A DNA stretch of 64,000 nt, taken from Pseudomonas sp. Leaf48 (GTDB lineage Bacteria; Pseudomonadota; Gammaproteobacteria; Pseudomonadales; Pseudomonadaceae). The translations under genes were made by a program, and so were the position numbers. Every line of letters starts with the position of its first letter. The first letter of the stretch is position 1. The notes under the pieces were generated by a model. It saw only the letters and a list, made by a program, of their open reading frames with translations, ran no database searches and was not told the origin of the DNA. This document shows, piece by piece, positions 21,857-29,593 of this stretch. The stretch spans positions 85,757 through 149,756 of the forward strand of contig NZ_LMLH01000028.1 of assembly GCF_001421885.1 (NCBI RefSeq). The letters are read 5' to 3'.

Positions 21857-21962
21857 TCCTGCAGGAGCGAGCCTGCTCGCGATGGTCGTCAACGATAACG
21901 CTGGGAACCTGACACCCCGCGGCGTTCTCAGGCTTATCGCGAGCAGGCTCGCTCCTACAGGG
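21857..21962. repeat. Paired REP palindrome, GGAGCGAGCCTGCTCGCGAT class
   Basis: Units CTGCAGGAGCGAGCCTGCTC and its inverse GAGCAGGCTCGCTCCTACAG flank about 70 bp that also contains GTCAACGATAACGCTGGGAA. A closely related pair with the same inner sequence type is at 39342-39447, so this is a distinct repeat class of the genome. Confidence 0.88.
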
Positions 21963-21978
21963 GATTATGCACAGCAAT

Positions 21979-22017
21979 AAAAAACGCCCGCGCTCGAAAG
22001 AGCAGCGGGCGTTTTTT
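21979..22017. terminator. Bidirectional terminator downstream of yceI
   Basis: Stem AAAAAACGCCCGC / GCGGGCGTTTTTT, giving a T run on both strands, 14 bp beyond the yceI stop. Confidence 0.9.
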
Positions 22018-22031
22018 GTCAGGCGCGAAAG

Positions 22032-22616
22032 TTATTTCGCTTTGACACCTTCAAAGGTTACGTACATTTCAACTGCATCGGACGATGGACCGAGGTCTTT
22101 CTGCTTGCCGAAGTCGGAACGCTTGAGGCTGAAGGTACCCTCGAAGCCAGCACGGTAGCCGCCCCATGGATCCTTGCCTTCACCCAGGAAAGTAGCCTTG
22201 ACCACGATTGGCTTGGTTACACCGAGGATAGTCAGGTCGCCTGCCACGTCCGCAGTGTCCTTGCCAGCGGCGTTCTTGCCAGTGGATTTGACGCTGGTGG
22301 AAACAAACGTGGCTTTGCTCCCATTCAGGAAGTCTTTGCTGGAGATGTGCTTGTCGCGTTCGGCGTTGTTGGTGAACACGCTGGCGGTGTTCACGTTGAA
22401 CTCGATCTTGCTGTCTTCAGGCTTGGCAGCGTCGAAGCTGAACTTGCCGTCGATGTCCTTGAAAGTACCGGTGATGTAGCTGTAGCCCAGGTGGCTGATC
22501 TTGAAGTCAACGAAGGCGTGCTGGCCTTCTTTGTCGACGACGTAGTCAGCAGCCATCGCATTGGCGGACAACAGGGCGGAACCGATTGCCAGAGCGGCCA
22601 GAGTCTTTTTCAACAT
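22032..22616 (-). CDS. YceI-family periplasmic protein
   Basis: 194 residues: signal peptide ending [10 protein letters not shown] (about residue 23), then a lipocalin-like beta-barrel of the YceI family with [35 protein letters not shown] and [12 protein letters not shown]. Family members bind polyisoprenoid lipids; a related P. aeruginosa protein is described as the small protease PasP, so extracellular activity is possible. Start at 22616. Lies 32 bp downstream of a cytochrome b561 gene on the same strand, a common pairing. Confidence 0.9.
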   Translation of the reverse strand: MLKKTLAALAIGSALLSANAMAADYVVDKEGQHAFVDFKISHLGYSYITGTFKDIDGKFSFDAAKPEDSKIEFNVNTASVFTNNAERDKHISSKDFLNGSKATFVSTSVKSTGKNAAGKDTADVAGDLTILGVTKPIVVKATFLGEGKDPWGGYRAGFEGTFSLKRSDFGKQKDLGPSSDAVEMYVTFEGVKAK

Positions 22617-22648
22617 GCTTTCATTTCCTTTGGAGTCGAGGTTGAACA

Positions 22649-23200
22649 TCAGGCTTTGCGCCCCAGCATTCGCGTCAGGGTCGCATCACGATCGATAAAA
22701 TGGTGCTTCAGTGCTGCCAACGCATGGAGACCGGAAAAAATGACCAGTGCCCATGCCAGGTACAAATGAATCACCCCGGCGGTATCTGCCTGGTCCGGCA
22801 GCCCGGACACCAGAGCAGGCACTTCAAACAGGCCAAACACCGATATCCCGACACCTTCTGCGGTGGAAATCAGGTAACCGGCAATCATTACAGCGAACAG
22901 CGCGAAATACAGGAACAGATGACCAAACGTGGCACCCATGCGCGTCAAGCGGCTGTAGCTTTGCAAAGCCGGCGGCGGCGGACTGATCCAGCGCCACAGC
23001 ACTCGCAGCGCCATGACACCCAACAGCACCAGGCCGATGCTCTTGTGCAATTCCGGTGCATCTTTGCGCCAGGTGCTGTAGTAATCGAGATCGATCATCC
23101 ACAGGCCCAAGGCAAAAAGACCGAAGACCGCCAGCGCCACACCCCAGTGCAGGAAGATGCTGACCCAGCCGTAGCGGGAGGTAGAGTTACGTAGCTGCAT
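22649..23200 (-). CDS. Cytochrome b561 (YceJ-like)
   Basis: 183 residues, four membrane helices with the haem-ligand histidines in [31 protein letters not shown] and [14 protein letters not shown] di-haem quinone-linked electron carrier of the inner membrane. Start set at the ATG at 23200; the frame to 23230 is less likely. Forms an operon with the yceI gene downstream, which suggests a shared role in redox or lipid-linked stress. Confidence 0.88.
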   Translation of the reverse strand: MQLRNSTSRYGWVSIFLHWGVALAVFGLFALGLWMIDLDYYSTWRKDAPELHKSIGLVLLGVMALRVLWRWISPPPPALQSYSRLTRMGATFGHLFLYFALFAVMIAGYLISTAEGVGISVFGLFEVPALVSGLPDQADTAGVIHLYLAWALVIFSGLHALAALKHHFIDRDATLTRMLGRKA

Positions 23201-23388
23201 TTGCCTGGATCCCTGTAAGTGCTGGCTCAAGACTATCGACTTATCTATCGAATTAAAGCCGAAAATTTCGCTTTGAAATATCGAGAAATGCGATCAAGAG
23301 TCTGGAATGGGTGCGTTAAGGAAAGATTAAAAGGCAAAACTGTCAAAAAAAGTGAATACAGAACCAAAGAACACCTGAGTCAAAAGGT

Positions 23389-23502
23389 TTATTCGGCTTT
23401 GGGACACGGGCAGCGTGGCAAGTCACCACAGAGCAGGATCTGGCAGGAGCCAGCGGGGCGCCAGGAGAGCATCTCCCGATCAGGAAATGAAATTATCGTC
23501 AT
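23389..23502 (-). CDS. Small cysteine-rich peptide, unknown
   Basis: 37 codons plus stop, read on the minus strand. It starts MTIISFPDREMLSWRP and ends in a cysteine-rich part, SCQILLCGDLPRCPCPKAE, with cysteines at 20, 25, 31 and 33. GGAG lies five bases before the ATG. No signal peptide. It begins 29 bases after the stop of the small lipoprotein gene, on the same strand, so the two may be co-transcribed. The codons have more G/C in third positions than the AT-rich DNA around them, which suggests real coding. I recognise no family; metal binding is a guess from the cysteines. Confidence 0.45.
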   Translation of the reverse strand: MTIISFPDREMLSWRPAGSCQILLCGDLPRCPCPKAE

Positions 23503-23531
23503 GCCCTCTCCAATCAAGATAAATACCTTGA

Positions 23532-23702
23532 TTATCTCGGGCCCTGGAACAGCGGAGGTGGGTCAATGCAATCAGGGTCGTACGGATTTATCTGGCATTT
23601 ATGGGCCAGCTCCGGACTCAAACCTTTGGGAAACCACCTGCCGTTTGCACAGCCAGAAAGTGCTATCAACATGACTATTACTACGAGTTTTACTGTTTTC
23701 AT
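23532..23702 (-). CDS. Small lipoprotein, unknown (56 residues)
   Basis: The frame reads MKTVKLVVIVMLIALSGCAN at the start: a textbook lipoprotein signal peptide with lipobox LSGC and the acylated cysteine at 18. The mature part is only 38 residues: GRWFPKGLSPELAHKC, then QINPYDPDCIDPPPLFQGPR, with two cysteines (36, 45) and many prolines. CTGGAGA precedes the ATG at 23702 at a good distance. Together the signal peptide, lipobox and binding site make this a convincing gene despite its size. It sits downstream of the terminator of the amine oxidase gene and so needs its own promoter. No family recognised. Confidence 0.82.
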   Translation of the reverse strand: MKTVKLVVIVMLIALSGCANGRWFPKGLSPELAHKCQINPYDPDCIDPPPLFQGPR

Positions 23703-23846
23703 ATGTTCTCCAGTTACGTGAAGAACATAAATCTAACGATCAGGCTCAGCCTATCATTTCGTTCCGAAACCTTTGTGAGACATATCTGATGCCTCGCAGC
23801 AGCATGTAGGACCACAGTCAAAATCGGGATGTCCCATACTTGAAAG

Positions 23847-23881
23847 CAAAAAAAACGCGGCCCTTGAGCCGCGTTTTTTAC
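23847..23881 (-). terminator. Rho-independent terminator of the amine oxidase gene
   Basis: AAAAAACGCGGC / GCCGCGTTTTTT stem around a short loop, 11 bp beyond the stop on the minus strand; T runs on both sides. Confidence 0.93.
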
Positions 23882-23891
23882 GCCTGAACGT

Positions 23892-25643
23892 TTACTGAGC
23901 TTTAGTCACAGTCTCCGTCGCCGGTTTAACCGCTGGCTTTTTCGCCGTCTCGGCTTTCTTCACCGGCGCCTTGGCCGGGGCTTTTTTGGTTTCGGTCTTG
24001 GCTGCCGGTTTGGCTGGGGCCTTGGCCGGTGCCTTTTTCGCAGGCTCGGCTTTTACCGGTGCCGCAGGCTTCGGCGGTTCGACCGGGGCCGGCGCAGCAG
24101 CCGGTGCTGGAGCAGGTGTCGGTGCTGGAGCAACCGCCGGCTCCGGGGCTTTCACTGGCTCTGGCTTCTTCTCGTCAGCCGAGCCGCCAAACAGGTTGCT
24201 GAAGAAGTTGCCCTTCTTCGCCGCCACAGCACCTGCCGCCGCGGCGGTTGCAGCCTTCGCCGGTTCAAACGATTTGCCCGCCGCCAGGTCTTCAACCTGG
24301 CTGGCTGCACGCTTGCCGGTACGCAACGCGCCCTCCAGGGTACCCGGATAAAGGGTATCAGTGTGTTCGCCGGCAAAGGCTACACGCTGAATCGGACGTT
24401 CCCACAGGCGCCAGAATTTACTGATCTGGCCCGGACCGAAGGCCAGGTAGGCACCACCGGTTGACGGGTCGGTGCTGTAGCGACGGATTTCATAACCGGT
24501 GAACGAACCGCGCGCCTGTGGATAGAACGCGTGCAGACGGATCAGCACCTGATCGGCCATTTGCTTGTCGCCAAAGGCCTGCATCACCCGCGCGTTGTCG
24601 CCAGACAGGTTGATCACCACGTTGGCGCCGCCCTTCAAGGCCGGCTCGATCCACAACATGCCCAAGCCGGTGTTGCTGTAGATCTCGCCGGTCATGCGCG
24701 CCTTCGTCTCCCACACTGGCGTCTTGAACTTCAGCATGATCTGGTCGCGCCAACCGTAGTTGGTGCCTTTGATCGCGGCCAGGTGCTGGGCGTCCAGCGC
24801 TGGGGTCATCTGGATCTTGTTCAGAGCACGCAGCGGCACGGCCAGCACCACATAGTCAGCCTGATAACCGACGCTACCGACTTTGACGGTCACGCCGTCC
24901 TTGTCCTGAATGATTGCCGAGACCGGGGAATCGGTCTTGATGGTTTTCAGCTGTTTGACGAAAGCCTGGGCCAGCACCGGGCTGCCGCCGACCAGGCGCG
25001 ACGCGCGCAGGTCACGGTCGGAGACTCCGCGATAGACCCGGCTCTGCTGCGCGTAATACAGCATCGACAGGCGTGAAGGTTCGTCGTAGTGGGTGCGGAT
25101 GTCCTGGTTGATCAACTGCCGCGCGGTGGCCGGCAGGTTCTGCTTGTCGAGCCAGTTGGACACGTTGATCTGATCCAGCGCCTGCAGGGTGCTGCTGGCG
25201 ATCGGGTTCTGCGGGTCGTCAATCGAACGCGCGAGATCATCCCGGGTCTTTTCGAAGCGCTTGAGCGCCTCGGCGGTGGCCGGCTGCTTGGTGGCCAGGT
25301 CGGCAGCGGAGAAATACTCGCCGTCGATCAGGTAGCTCGGGGTCCGGACGAACTCAGGAGCTGGCGTGGTGCTCAGCTTGAAAGTCGAGACATACTGGTT
25401 CAGCACCGGCTGGGTCTTGTCGTTGCCGATCCACTCGCTGGTGGCCATGCCGGAACGACCGCCCAGGCTCGATCGGGCTTCCAGCAGGGTAACCTGCCAG
25501 CCTTTGTTCTGCAGTTCATAAGCGGCAGTCAGGCCGGACAGGCCGCCACCGATCACGATTGCGGTTTTATCCTTGGCCAGCGCAGACACGCTGAACAGCC
25601 CCAACATCACCAGCGCACAGGCGCGCAGCCAACCGACAGACAT
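23892..25643 (-). CDS. Secreted flavin monoamine oxidase with histone-H1-like tail
   Basis: 583 residues. A cleavable signal peptide (about 1-23) precedes an FAD-binding Rossmann motif, IVIGGGLSGLTAAYEL, and the LGGRSG loop; the C-terminal FAD contact is FAGEHTDTLYPGTLEGAL near residue 425. Residues about 1-455 form the amine-oxidase core. The last ~130 residues are low complexity: a Pro/Ala segment (PAPTPAPAPAAAP) then repeats of KKAPAKAPAK, very basic like histone H1. Substrate unknown. It is divergent from bioA, 220 bp away. The tail is discussed as a finding. Confidence 0.88.
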   Translation of the reverse strand: MSVGWLRACALVMLGLFSVSALAKDKTAIVIGGGLSGLTAAYELQNKGWQVTLLEARSSLGGRSGMATSEWIGNDKTQPVLNQYVSTFKLSTTPAPEFVRTPSYLIDGEYFSAADLATKQPATAEALKRFEKTRDDLARSIDDPQNPIASSTLQALDQINVSNWLDKQNLPATARQLINQDIRTHYDEPSRLSMLYYAQQSRVYRGVSDRDLRASRLVGGSPVLAQAFVKQLKTIKTDSPVSAIIQDKDGVTVKVGSVGYQADYVVLAVPLRALNKIQMTPALDAQHLAAIKGTNYGWRDQIMLKFKTPVWETKARMTGEIYSNTGLGMLWIEPALKGGANVVINLSGDNARVMQAFGDKQMADQVLIRLHAFYPQARGSFTGYEIRRYSTDPSTGGAYLAFGPGQISKFWRLWERPIQRVAFAGEHTDTLYPGTLEGALRTGKRAASQVEDLAAGKSFEPAKAATAAAAGAVAAKKGNFFSNLFGGSADEKKPEPVKAPEPAVAPAPTPAPAPAAAPAPVEPPKPAAPVKAEPAKKAPAKAPAKPAAKTETKKAPAKAPVKKAETAKKPAVKPATETVTKAQ

Positions 25644-25863
25644 TCAGCGAACTCCGGAAATACACAGAAAGGCTATTTTTGTGGGTCAGGCGACCCAAAG
25701 AATGGCGAAGAATACGTCAGCCATCAAAAGGCCGCCAGCGACGTCTATCGCCCCATGGAAAGTAGCTCAATCACCACAATGGGTTGTTCCCGGGCGATGC
25801 ATTGCATAGGCTTGCGCGATTGTTTGTCCGCGTGTGACACGGACCGCCTCCAGGAGACTTAAA

Positions 25864-27270
25864 ATGGGCCTGAATAATCAGTGGATGCAGCGCGACCTGG
25901 CTGTTTTGTGGCATCCCTGCACCCAGATGAAAGATCACGAACAACTGCCACTGATACCGATCAAGCGCGGTGAAGGTGTCTGGCTGGAAGACTTCGAAGG
26001 CAAGCGCTATCTGGACGCGGTCAGCTCCTGGTGGGTCAACGTGTTTGGCCACGCCAACCCGCGGATCAACCAGCGCATCAAGGATCAGGTCGATCAACTG
26101 GAGCACGTGATCCTCGCCGGCTTCAGCCATCAACCGGTGATCGAGTTATCCGAGCGCCTGGTGAAGATGACCCCGCAAGGCCTGACCCGGTGCTTCTACG
26201 CCGATAACGGTTCGTCCTGCATCGAAGTCGCGCTCAAAATGAGCTTTCACTACTGGCTCAACCGCGGCCAGCCGAACAAGAAGCGCTTTGTCACCCTGAC
26301 CAACAGCTACCACGGCGAAACCATGGCGGCGATGTCGGTGGGTGATGTGCCGCTGTTCACCGAAACCTACAAGGCCCTGCTGCTCGACACCATCAAAGTG
26401 CCGAGCCCGGATTGCTACCTGCGCCCCGAGGGCATGGGCTGGGAAGAGCACTCGCGCAACATGTTCGCCGCCATGGAGCAGACCTTGGCCGAGAACCATG
26501 ACAGTGTGGCCGCAGTGATCGTCGAACCGCTGATCCAGGGCGCCGGCGGCATGCGCATGTATCACCCGGTGTACCTCAAACTGCTGCGCGAAGCCTGCGA
26601 CCGCTACGGCGTGCACCTGATCCATGACGAAATTGCCGTCGGCTTTGGCCGTACCGGGACGATGTTCGCCTGCGAGCAGGCCGGTATCCGCCCGGACTTC
26701 CTCTGTCTGTCCAAGGCCCTGACTGGTGGTTACCTGCCGCTCGCGGCCTGCCTGACGACCGAGGACGTCTACGGTGCCTTCTATGACGACTATCCAACCC
26801 TGCGTGCCTTCCTGCACTCCCACAGCTACACCGGCAACCCGCTGGCCTGTGCGGCGGCCCTGGCAACGCTGGACATCTTCGAACAAGACAACGTCATCGA
26901 GACCAACAAGGCCCTGGCCCAGCGCATGGCGTCGTCCACCGCGCACCTGGTCGATCACCCCAATGTTGCCGAAGTGCGCCAGACCGGCATGGTACTGGCC
27001 ATCGAGATGGTCAAGGACAAGGCGAGCAAAGAGGCTTATCCATGGCAGGAGCGCCGTGGCCTGAAGGTGTTCCAGCATGCATTGGAGCGCGGGGCTTTAC
27101 TGCGGCCACTGGGCAGTGTGGTGTATTTTCTGCCACCGTATGTCATCACGCCGGAACAGATCGACTTCCTCGCCGAAGTGGCCAGCGAAGGGATCGACAT
27201 CGCGACCCGCGACAGCGTCAGCGTGGCGGTGCCGAAGGACTTCCATCCGGGGTTTCGTGACCCGGGTTAA
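25864..27270 (+). CDS. bioA: Adenosylmethionine-8-amino-7-oxononanoate aminotransferase
   Basis: 468 residues, fold-type I PLP enzyme that uses SAM as amino donor to make 7,8-diaminopelargonate in biotin synthesis. Seen: WHPCTQM near the start, SSWWVNVFGHANPRIN, YADNGSSCIEVALKM, DEIAVGFGRTGTMFA and the PLP lysine in LCLSKALTGGYLPLAA (about residue 283). ATG at 25864 with AGGAGA upstream. The other biotin genes are not in this window, as is usual in pseudomonads where bioA is separate from bioBFHCD. Confidence 0.96.
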   Translation: MGLNNQWMQRDLAVLWHPCTQMKDHEQLPLIPIKRGEGVWLEDFEGKRYLDAVSSWWVNVFGHANPRINQRIKDQVDQLEHVILAGFSHQPVIELSERLVKMTPQGLTRCFYADNGSSCIEVALKMSFHYWLNRGQPNKKRFVTLTNSYHGETMAAMSVGDVPLFTETYKALLLDTIKVPSPDCYLRPEGMGWEEHSRNMFAAMEQTLAENHDSVAAVIVEPLIQGAGGMRMYHPVYLKLLREACDRYGVHLIHDEIAVGFGRTGTMFACEQAGIRPDFLCLSKALTGGYLPLAACLTTEDVYGAFYDDYPTLRAFLHSHSYTGNPLACAAALATLDIFEQDNVIETNKALAQRMASSTAHLVDHPNVAEVRQTGMVLAIEMVKDKASKEAYPWQERRGLKVFQHALERGALLRPLGSVVYFLPPYVITPEQIDFLAEVASEGIDIATRDSVSVAVPKDFHPGFRDPG

Positions 27271-27283
27271 TCAAGCACAGATC

Positions 27284-27421
27284 CCCTGTGGCGAGGGGGC
27301 TCGCCCCCGTTGGGTCGCGAAGCGACCCCAGACCCGGTAGTCCGGTTTCTCCAGTTAAGTTGCATCAGCCGGATTTACGACTGCTTCGCAGCCGAACGGG
27401 GGCAAGCCCCCTCGCCACAAA
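27284..27421. repeat. REP-like repeat, GTGGCGAGGGGGCTTGCCCCC class
   Basis: CCTGTGGCGAGGGGGCTCGC at 27284 and GGGCAAGCCCCCTCGCCACA near 27402-27421 form a long inverted repeat around a spacer that has its own palindrome GGGTCGCGAAGCGACCC. A third REP class in this window. Lies between bioA and rsmE. Confidence 0.88.
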
Positions 27422-27452
27422 AGCGCCTTCGAACAATTTTTTGAGAACCTTA

Positions 27453-28172
27453 ATGAGACTGTCCCGCTTCTTTATCGACGCCCCCCTGAGCATCGGCGAG
27501 CACGAGTTACCCGAAGCCCAGGCCCACTACATCAGTCGCGTGTTGCGCATGGCCGAGGGCGATGCGCTGCAACTGTTCGACGGTTCTGGCCATGAATTTC
27601 GCGCCAGGCTCATCGACGTCGGCAAAAAACGCGTCGTGGTACAGATCGATGAAAGCTTCGCCGGCCAGGTCGAGTCGCCGTTGCAGATCCACCTTGGCCA
27701 GGGCCTGTCCCGTGGCGAACGCATGGACTGGGCGATTCAAAAAGCCACTGAACTGGGCGTCAGCGAAATCACCCCGATTTTCACCGAGCGCTGTGAAGTC
27801 CGGCTCAAGGACGAACGCGCCGACAAACGCCTGCTGCACTGGCGTCAGGTGGCGATCAGCGCGTGCGAGCAATGTGGCCGCTCCAGGGTGCCGGTGATTC
27901 ATCCACCGTTGCTGCTGACCGATTGGTTGAAACAGTCAGACGCTGAACTGAAGCTTGTGCTGCATCCGGTGGCCGAGCCATTGGTCAGCCATGCCAAGCC
28001 TGCGACCCTGGCCTTCCTGATCGGCCCTGAGGGCGGGTTGTCGGACGCCGAAATCGAGCAGGCCAAGGCCAGTGGTTTTCACGCCGCCCGCCTCGGCCCT
28101 CGAGTATTGCGCACAGAGACCGCGCCGGTGGTGGCGTTAGCGGTGGCCCAGCAGCTTTGGGGTGACTTCTAA
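27453..28172 (+). CDS. rsmE: 16S rRNA m3U1498 methyltransferase
   Basis: 239 residues, SPOUT-type knotted methyltransferase that modifies U1498 in helix 44 of 16S rRNA. Seen: RLSRFF at the N-terminus (PUA-like part), SRVLRM, the KATELGVSEITPIFTERCEV segment, and the knot motifs FLIGPEGGLSDAEIE and RLGPRVLRTETAP. Start at the ATG at 27453. The frame upstream to 27288 runs through a repeat and is not coding. Confidence 0.95.
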   Translation: MRLSRFFIDAPLSIGEHELPEAQAHYISRVLRMAEGDALQLFDGSGHEFRARLIDVGKKRVVVQIDESFAGQVESPLQIHLGQGLSRGERMDWAIQKATELGVSEITPIFTERCEVRLKDERADKRLLHWRQVAISACEQCGRSRVPVIHPPLLLTDWLKQSDAELKLVLHPVAEPLVSHAKPATLAFLIGPEGGLSDAEIEQAKASGFHAARLGPRVLRTETAPVVALAVAQQLWGDF

Positions 28173-28229
28173 GCCGCCATCGCTGACAAGTCGGATGCCG
28201 TACCGCAGCCCTACAAAAGCAGCGCGGTT

Positions 28230-28262
28230 CCTGTAGGAGCCGGCTTGCCGGCGATGGCCGCG
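28230..28262. repeat. Single REP unit
   Basis: CCTGTAGGAGCCGGCTTGCC followed by GGCGATGGCC; an unpaired unit between the convergent rsmE and trhA genes. Confidence 0.8.
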
Positions 28263-28269
28263 GCTCGGT

Positions 28270-28887
28270 CTAAAGGACGTAAAAGAATATCGCCACAAAG
28301 TGCAGCAAGCTCCCGGCGATCACGAACAGATGCCAAATCCCGTGGGCATGGCGCAGTCGATTATCGAGGGCGAAAAAGATAATCCCCACGGTATAGAGCA
28401 CACCGCCAGTCGCCAGCCAGGCAAAGCCGGCGGTGCCCAGCGCCGCCAGCAACGGCTTGACCGCCACCAGCACGATCCAGCCCATCACCGCATAAATCAC
28501 GATCGACAGCACCCGCGCTTCCGATCTCGGCTTGATCTCCTGCAAGATGCCAATCAGCGCCAGCCCCCAGACAATCCCGAACAAGGTCCAGCCCCACGGC
28601 CCACGCAAGGTCACCAGGCAGAACGGCGTGTAGCTACCGGCGATCAACAGGTAGATCGAAAAATGATCGACCTTCTGCATGATCTCTTTCTTGCGTCCGC
28701 GCACGCTGTGGTACACGGTCGAAGCGCTGTAAAGCACCATCAAGGTAAAACCGTAGATCGCCACACTGACGATCTTCCATGGGCTGCCATCCATGGTGGC
28801 GATCACCAGCATCCACACCGCTCCGACCGTCGCTGCCACCGCCCCGACCAGATGCGTCCAGGCGTTCAATCTTTCCCCGTGATACAT
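28270..28887 (-). CDS. Hemolysin III family protein (PAQR, TrhA/YqfA-like)
   Basis: 205 residues, seven hydrophobic segments. Family signatures ERLNAWTHLVGAVAA at the N-terminus, YSASTVYHSV, FSIYLLIAGSYTPF and the C-terminal RLRHAHGIWHLFVIAGSLLHF hold the histidines and serine of the zinc site of PAQR proteins. The name hemolysin is historical; bacterial members affect membrane homeostasis. Start at 28887 with GAGGTAAG upstream. Confidence 0.9.
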   Translation of the reverse strand: MYHGERLNAWTHLVGAVAATVGAVWMLVIATMDGSPWKIVSVAIYGFTLMVLYSASTVYHSVRGRKKEIMQKVDHFSIYLLIAGSYTPFCLVTLRGPWGWTLFGIVWGLALIGILQEIKPRSEARVLSIVIYAVMGWIVLVAVKPLLAALGTAGFAWLATGGVLYTVGIIFFALDNRLRHAHGIWHLFVIAGSLLHFVAIFFYVL

Positions 28888-29054
28888 GTGTTGCTTACCT
28901 CGACATTCGTTACTGCAGTGCGCAAGGCTCAGGCTTCAAGCGTAAAAGCGCAATGTTTCCATACAACGCGATCCAGTACAGGGGCTGGCGCATTCGTTCG
29001 TTACAGTGGCGTCACTTTTAGATTGGTGGGCAGGGACCCGCTTCCACGGGAGAT

Positions 29055-29092
29055 CGCATTTCAGGGTGGGAGCGGGCTTGCTCGCGAAGGGG
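29055..29092. repeat. Degenerate REP unit
   Basis: GTGGGAGCGGGCTTGCTCGC is intact, while its upstream partner (CGCTTCCACGGGAGATCGCA) is decayed. Located between chpC and trhA. Confidence 0.75.
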
Positions 29093-29114
29093 CCGATGGA
29101 AACACCGCAGAGCC

Positions 29115-29145
29115 TCGATCAGTCGATCAGTCGATCAGTCGATCA
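29115..29145. repeat. 8-bp tandem repeat over the chpC stop codon
   Basis: TCGATCAG repeated three times plus TCGATCA. The chpC stop (29135-29137) is inside it. Confidence 0.9.
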
Positions 29146-29593
29146 ACCCGGCATTCACCAGCAACCCTTCCAGCGCCAACAAATCCGGCACCTTCGCCAC
29201 ATGTTCCCCCACCTGCACCGCCGCCTGTTCCAGCGAACATAACGACACGTCCACATAACTCAACTGACTGTCGAGCTTGTAAGACCGTGGAATCCCCTGC
29301 ACCAGCAATGCGATGAATTTCAGGTCCGGGCGCCCTCCCAATGCATTGAGAATGACGATCCGCGCGCGCTCGCCGATGACGGTTTTCTGTCCGCAAGCCG
29401 ATTCGAAACTCAGCAACGGAATCTGCCGGTCGCGCCAGGTCACCAGGCCCAGGTACCACGGCGGAGTATCGAGGTCGAAGGTCCCCTGCTGGTAGTCGAT
29501 CAGCTCCGCAACCGCAACGTTGGGCAGGATCAGATTGCGGTCGGCCAACGGCAACAGCAGGCCGGTGAGGTTGCTGGTGCGGTGTTCAAGCAT
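29135..29593 (-). CDS. chpC: CheW-like coupling protein ChpC
   Basis: 152 residues with a CheW-type fold: LLLPLADRNLILPNVAVAELIDY, WYLGLVTWRDRQIPLLSFE and RIVILNALG. It overlaps the 3' end of chpA by 8 bp and is the last gene of the pil-chp run, as ChpC is in P. aeruginosa, where it links receptors to the ChpA kinase. A longer frame to 29668 lies within chpA and is not the start. The immediate neighbour chpB is missing. Confidence 0.82.
   Translation of the reverse strand: MLEHRTSNLTGLLLPLADRNLILPNVAVAELIDYQQGTFDLDTPPWYLGLVTWRDRQIPLLSFESACGQKTVIGERARIVILNALGGRPDLKFIALLVQGIPRSYKLDSQLSYVDVSLCSLEQAAVQVGEHVAKVPDLLALEGLLVNAGLID

Noticed and set aside
19950..21977. Long open frame on the minus strand opposite rhlE
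   Set aside because: Antisense to the helicase; composition is the mirror of rhlE codons and no domain is visible.
23219..23674. 151-codon frame on the plus strand in the AT-rich gap
   Set aside because: No binding site, no domain, and it lies opposite the better supported small genes.
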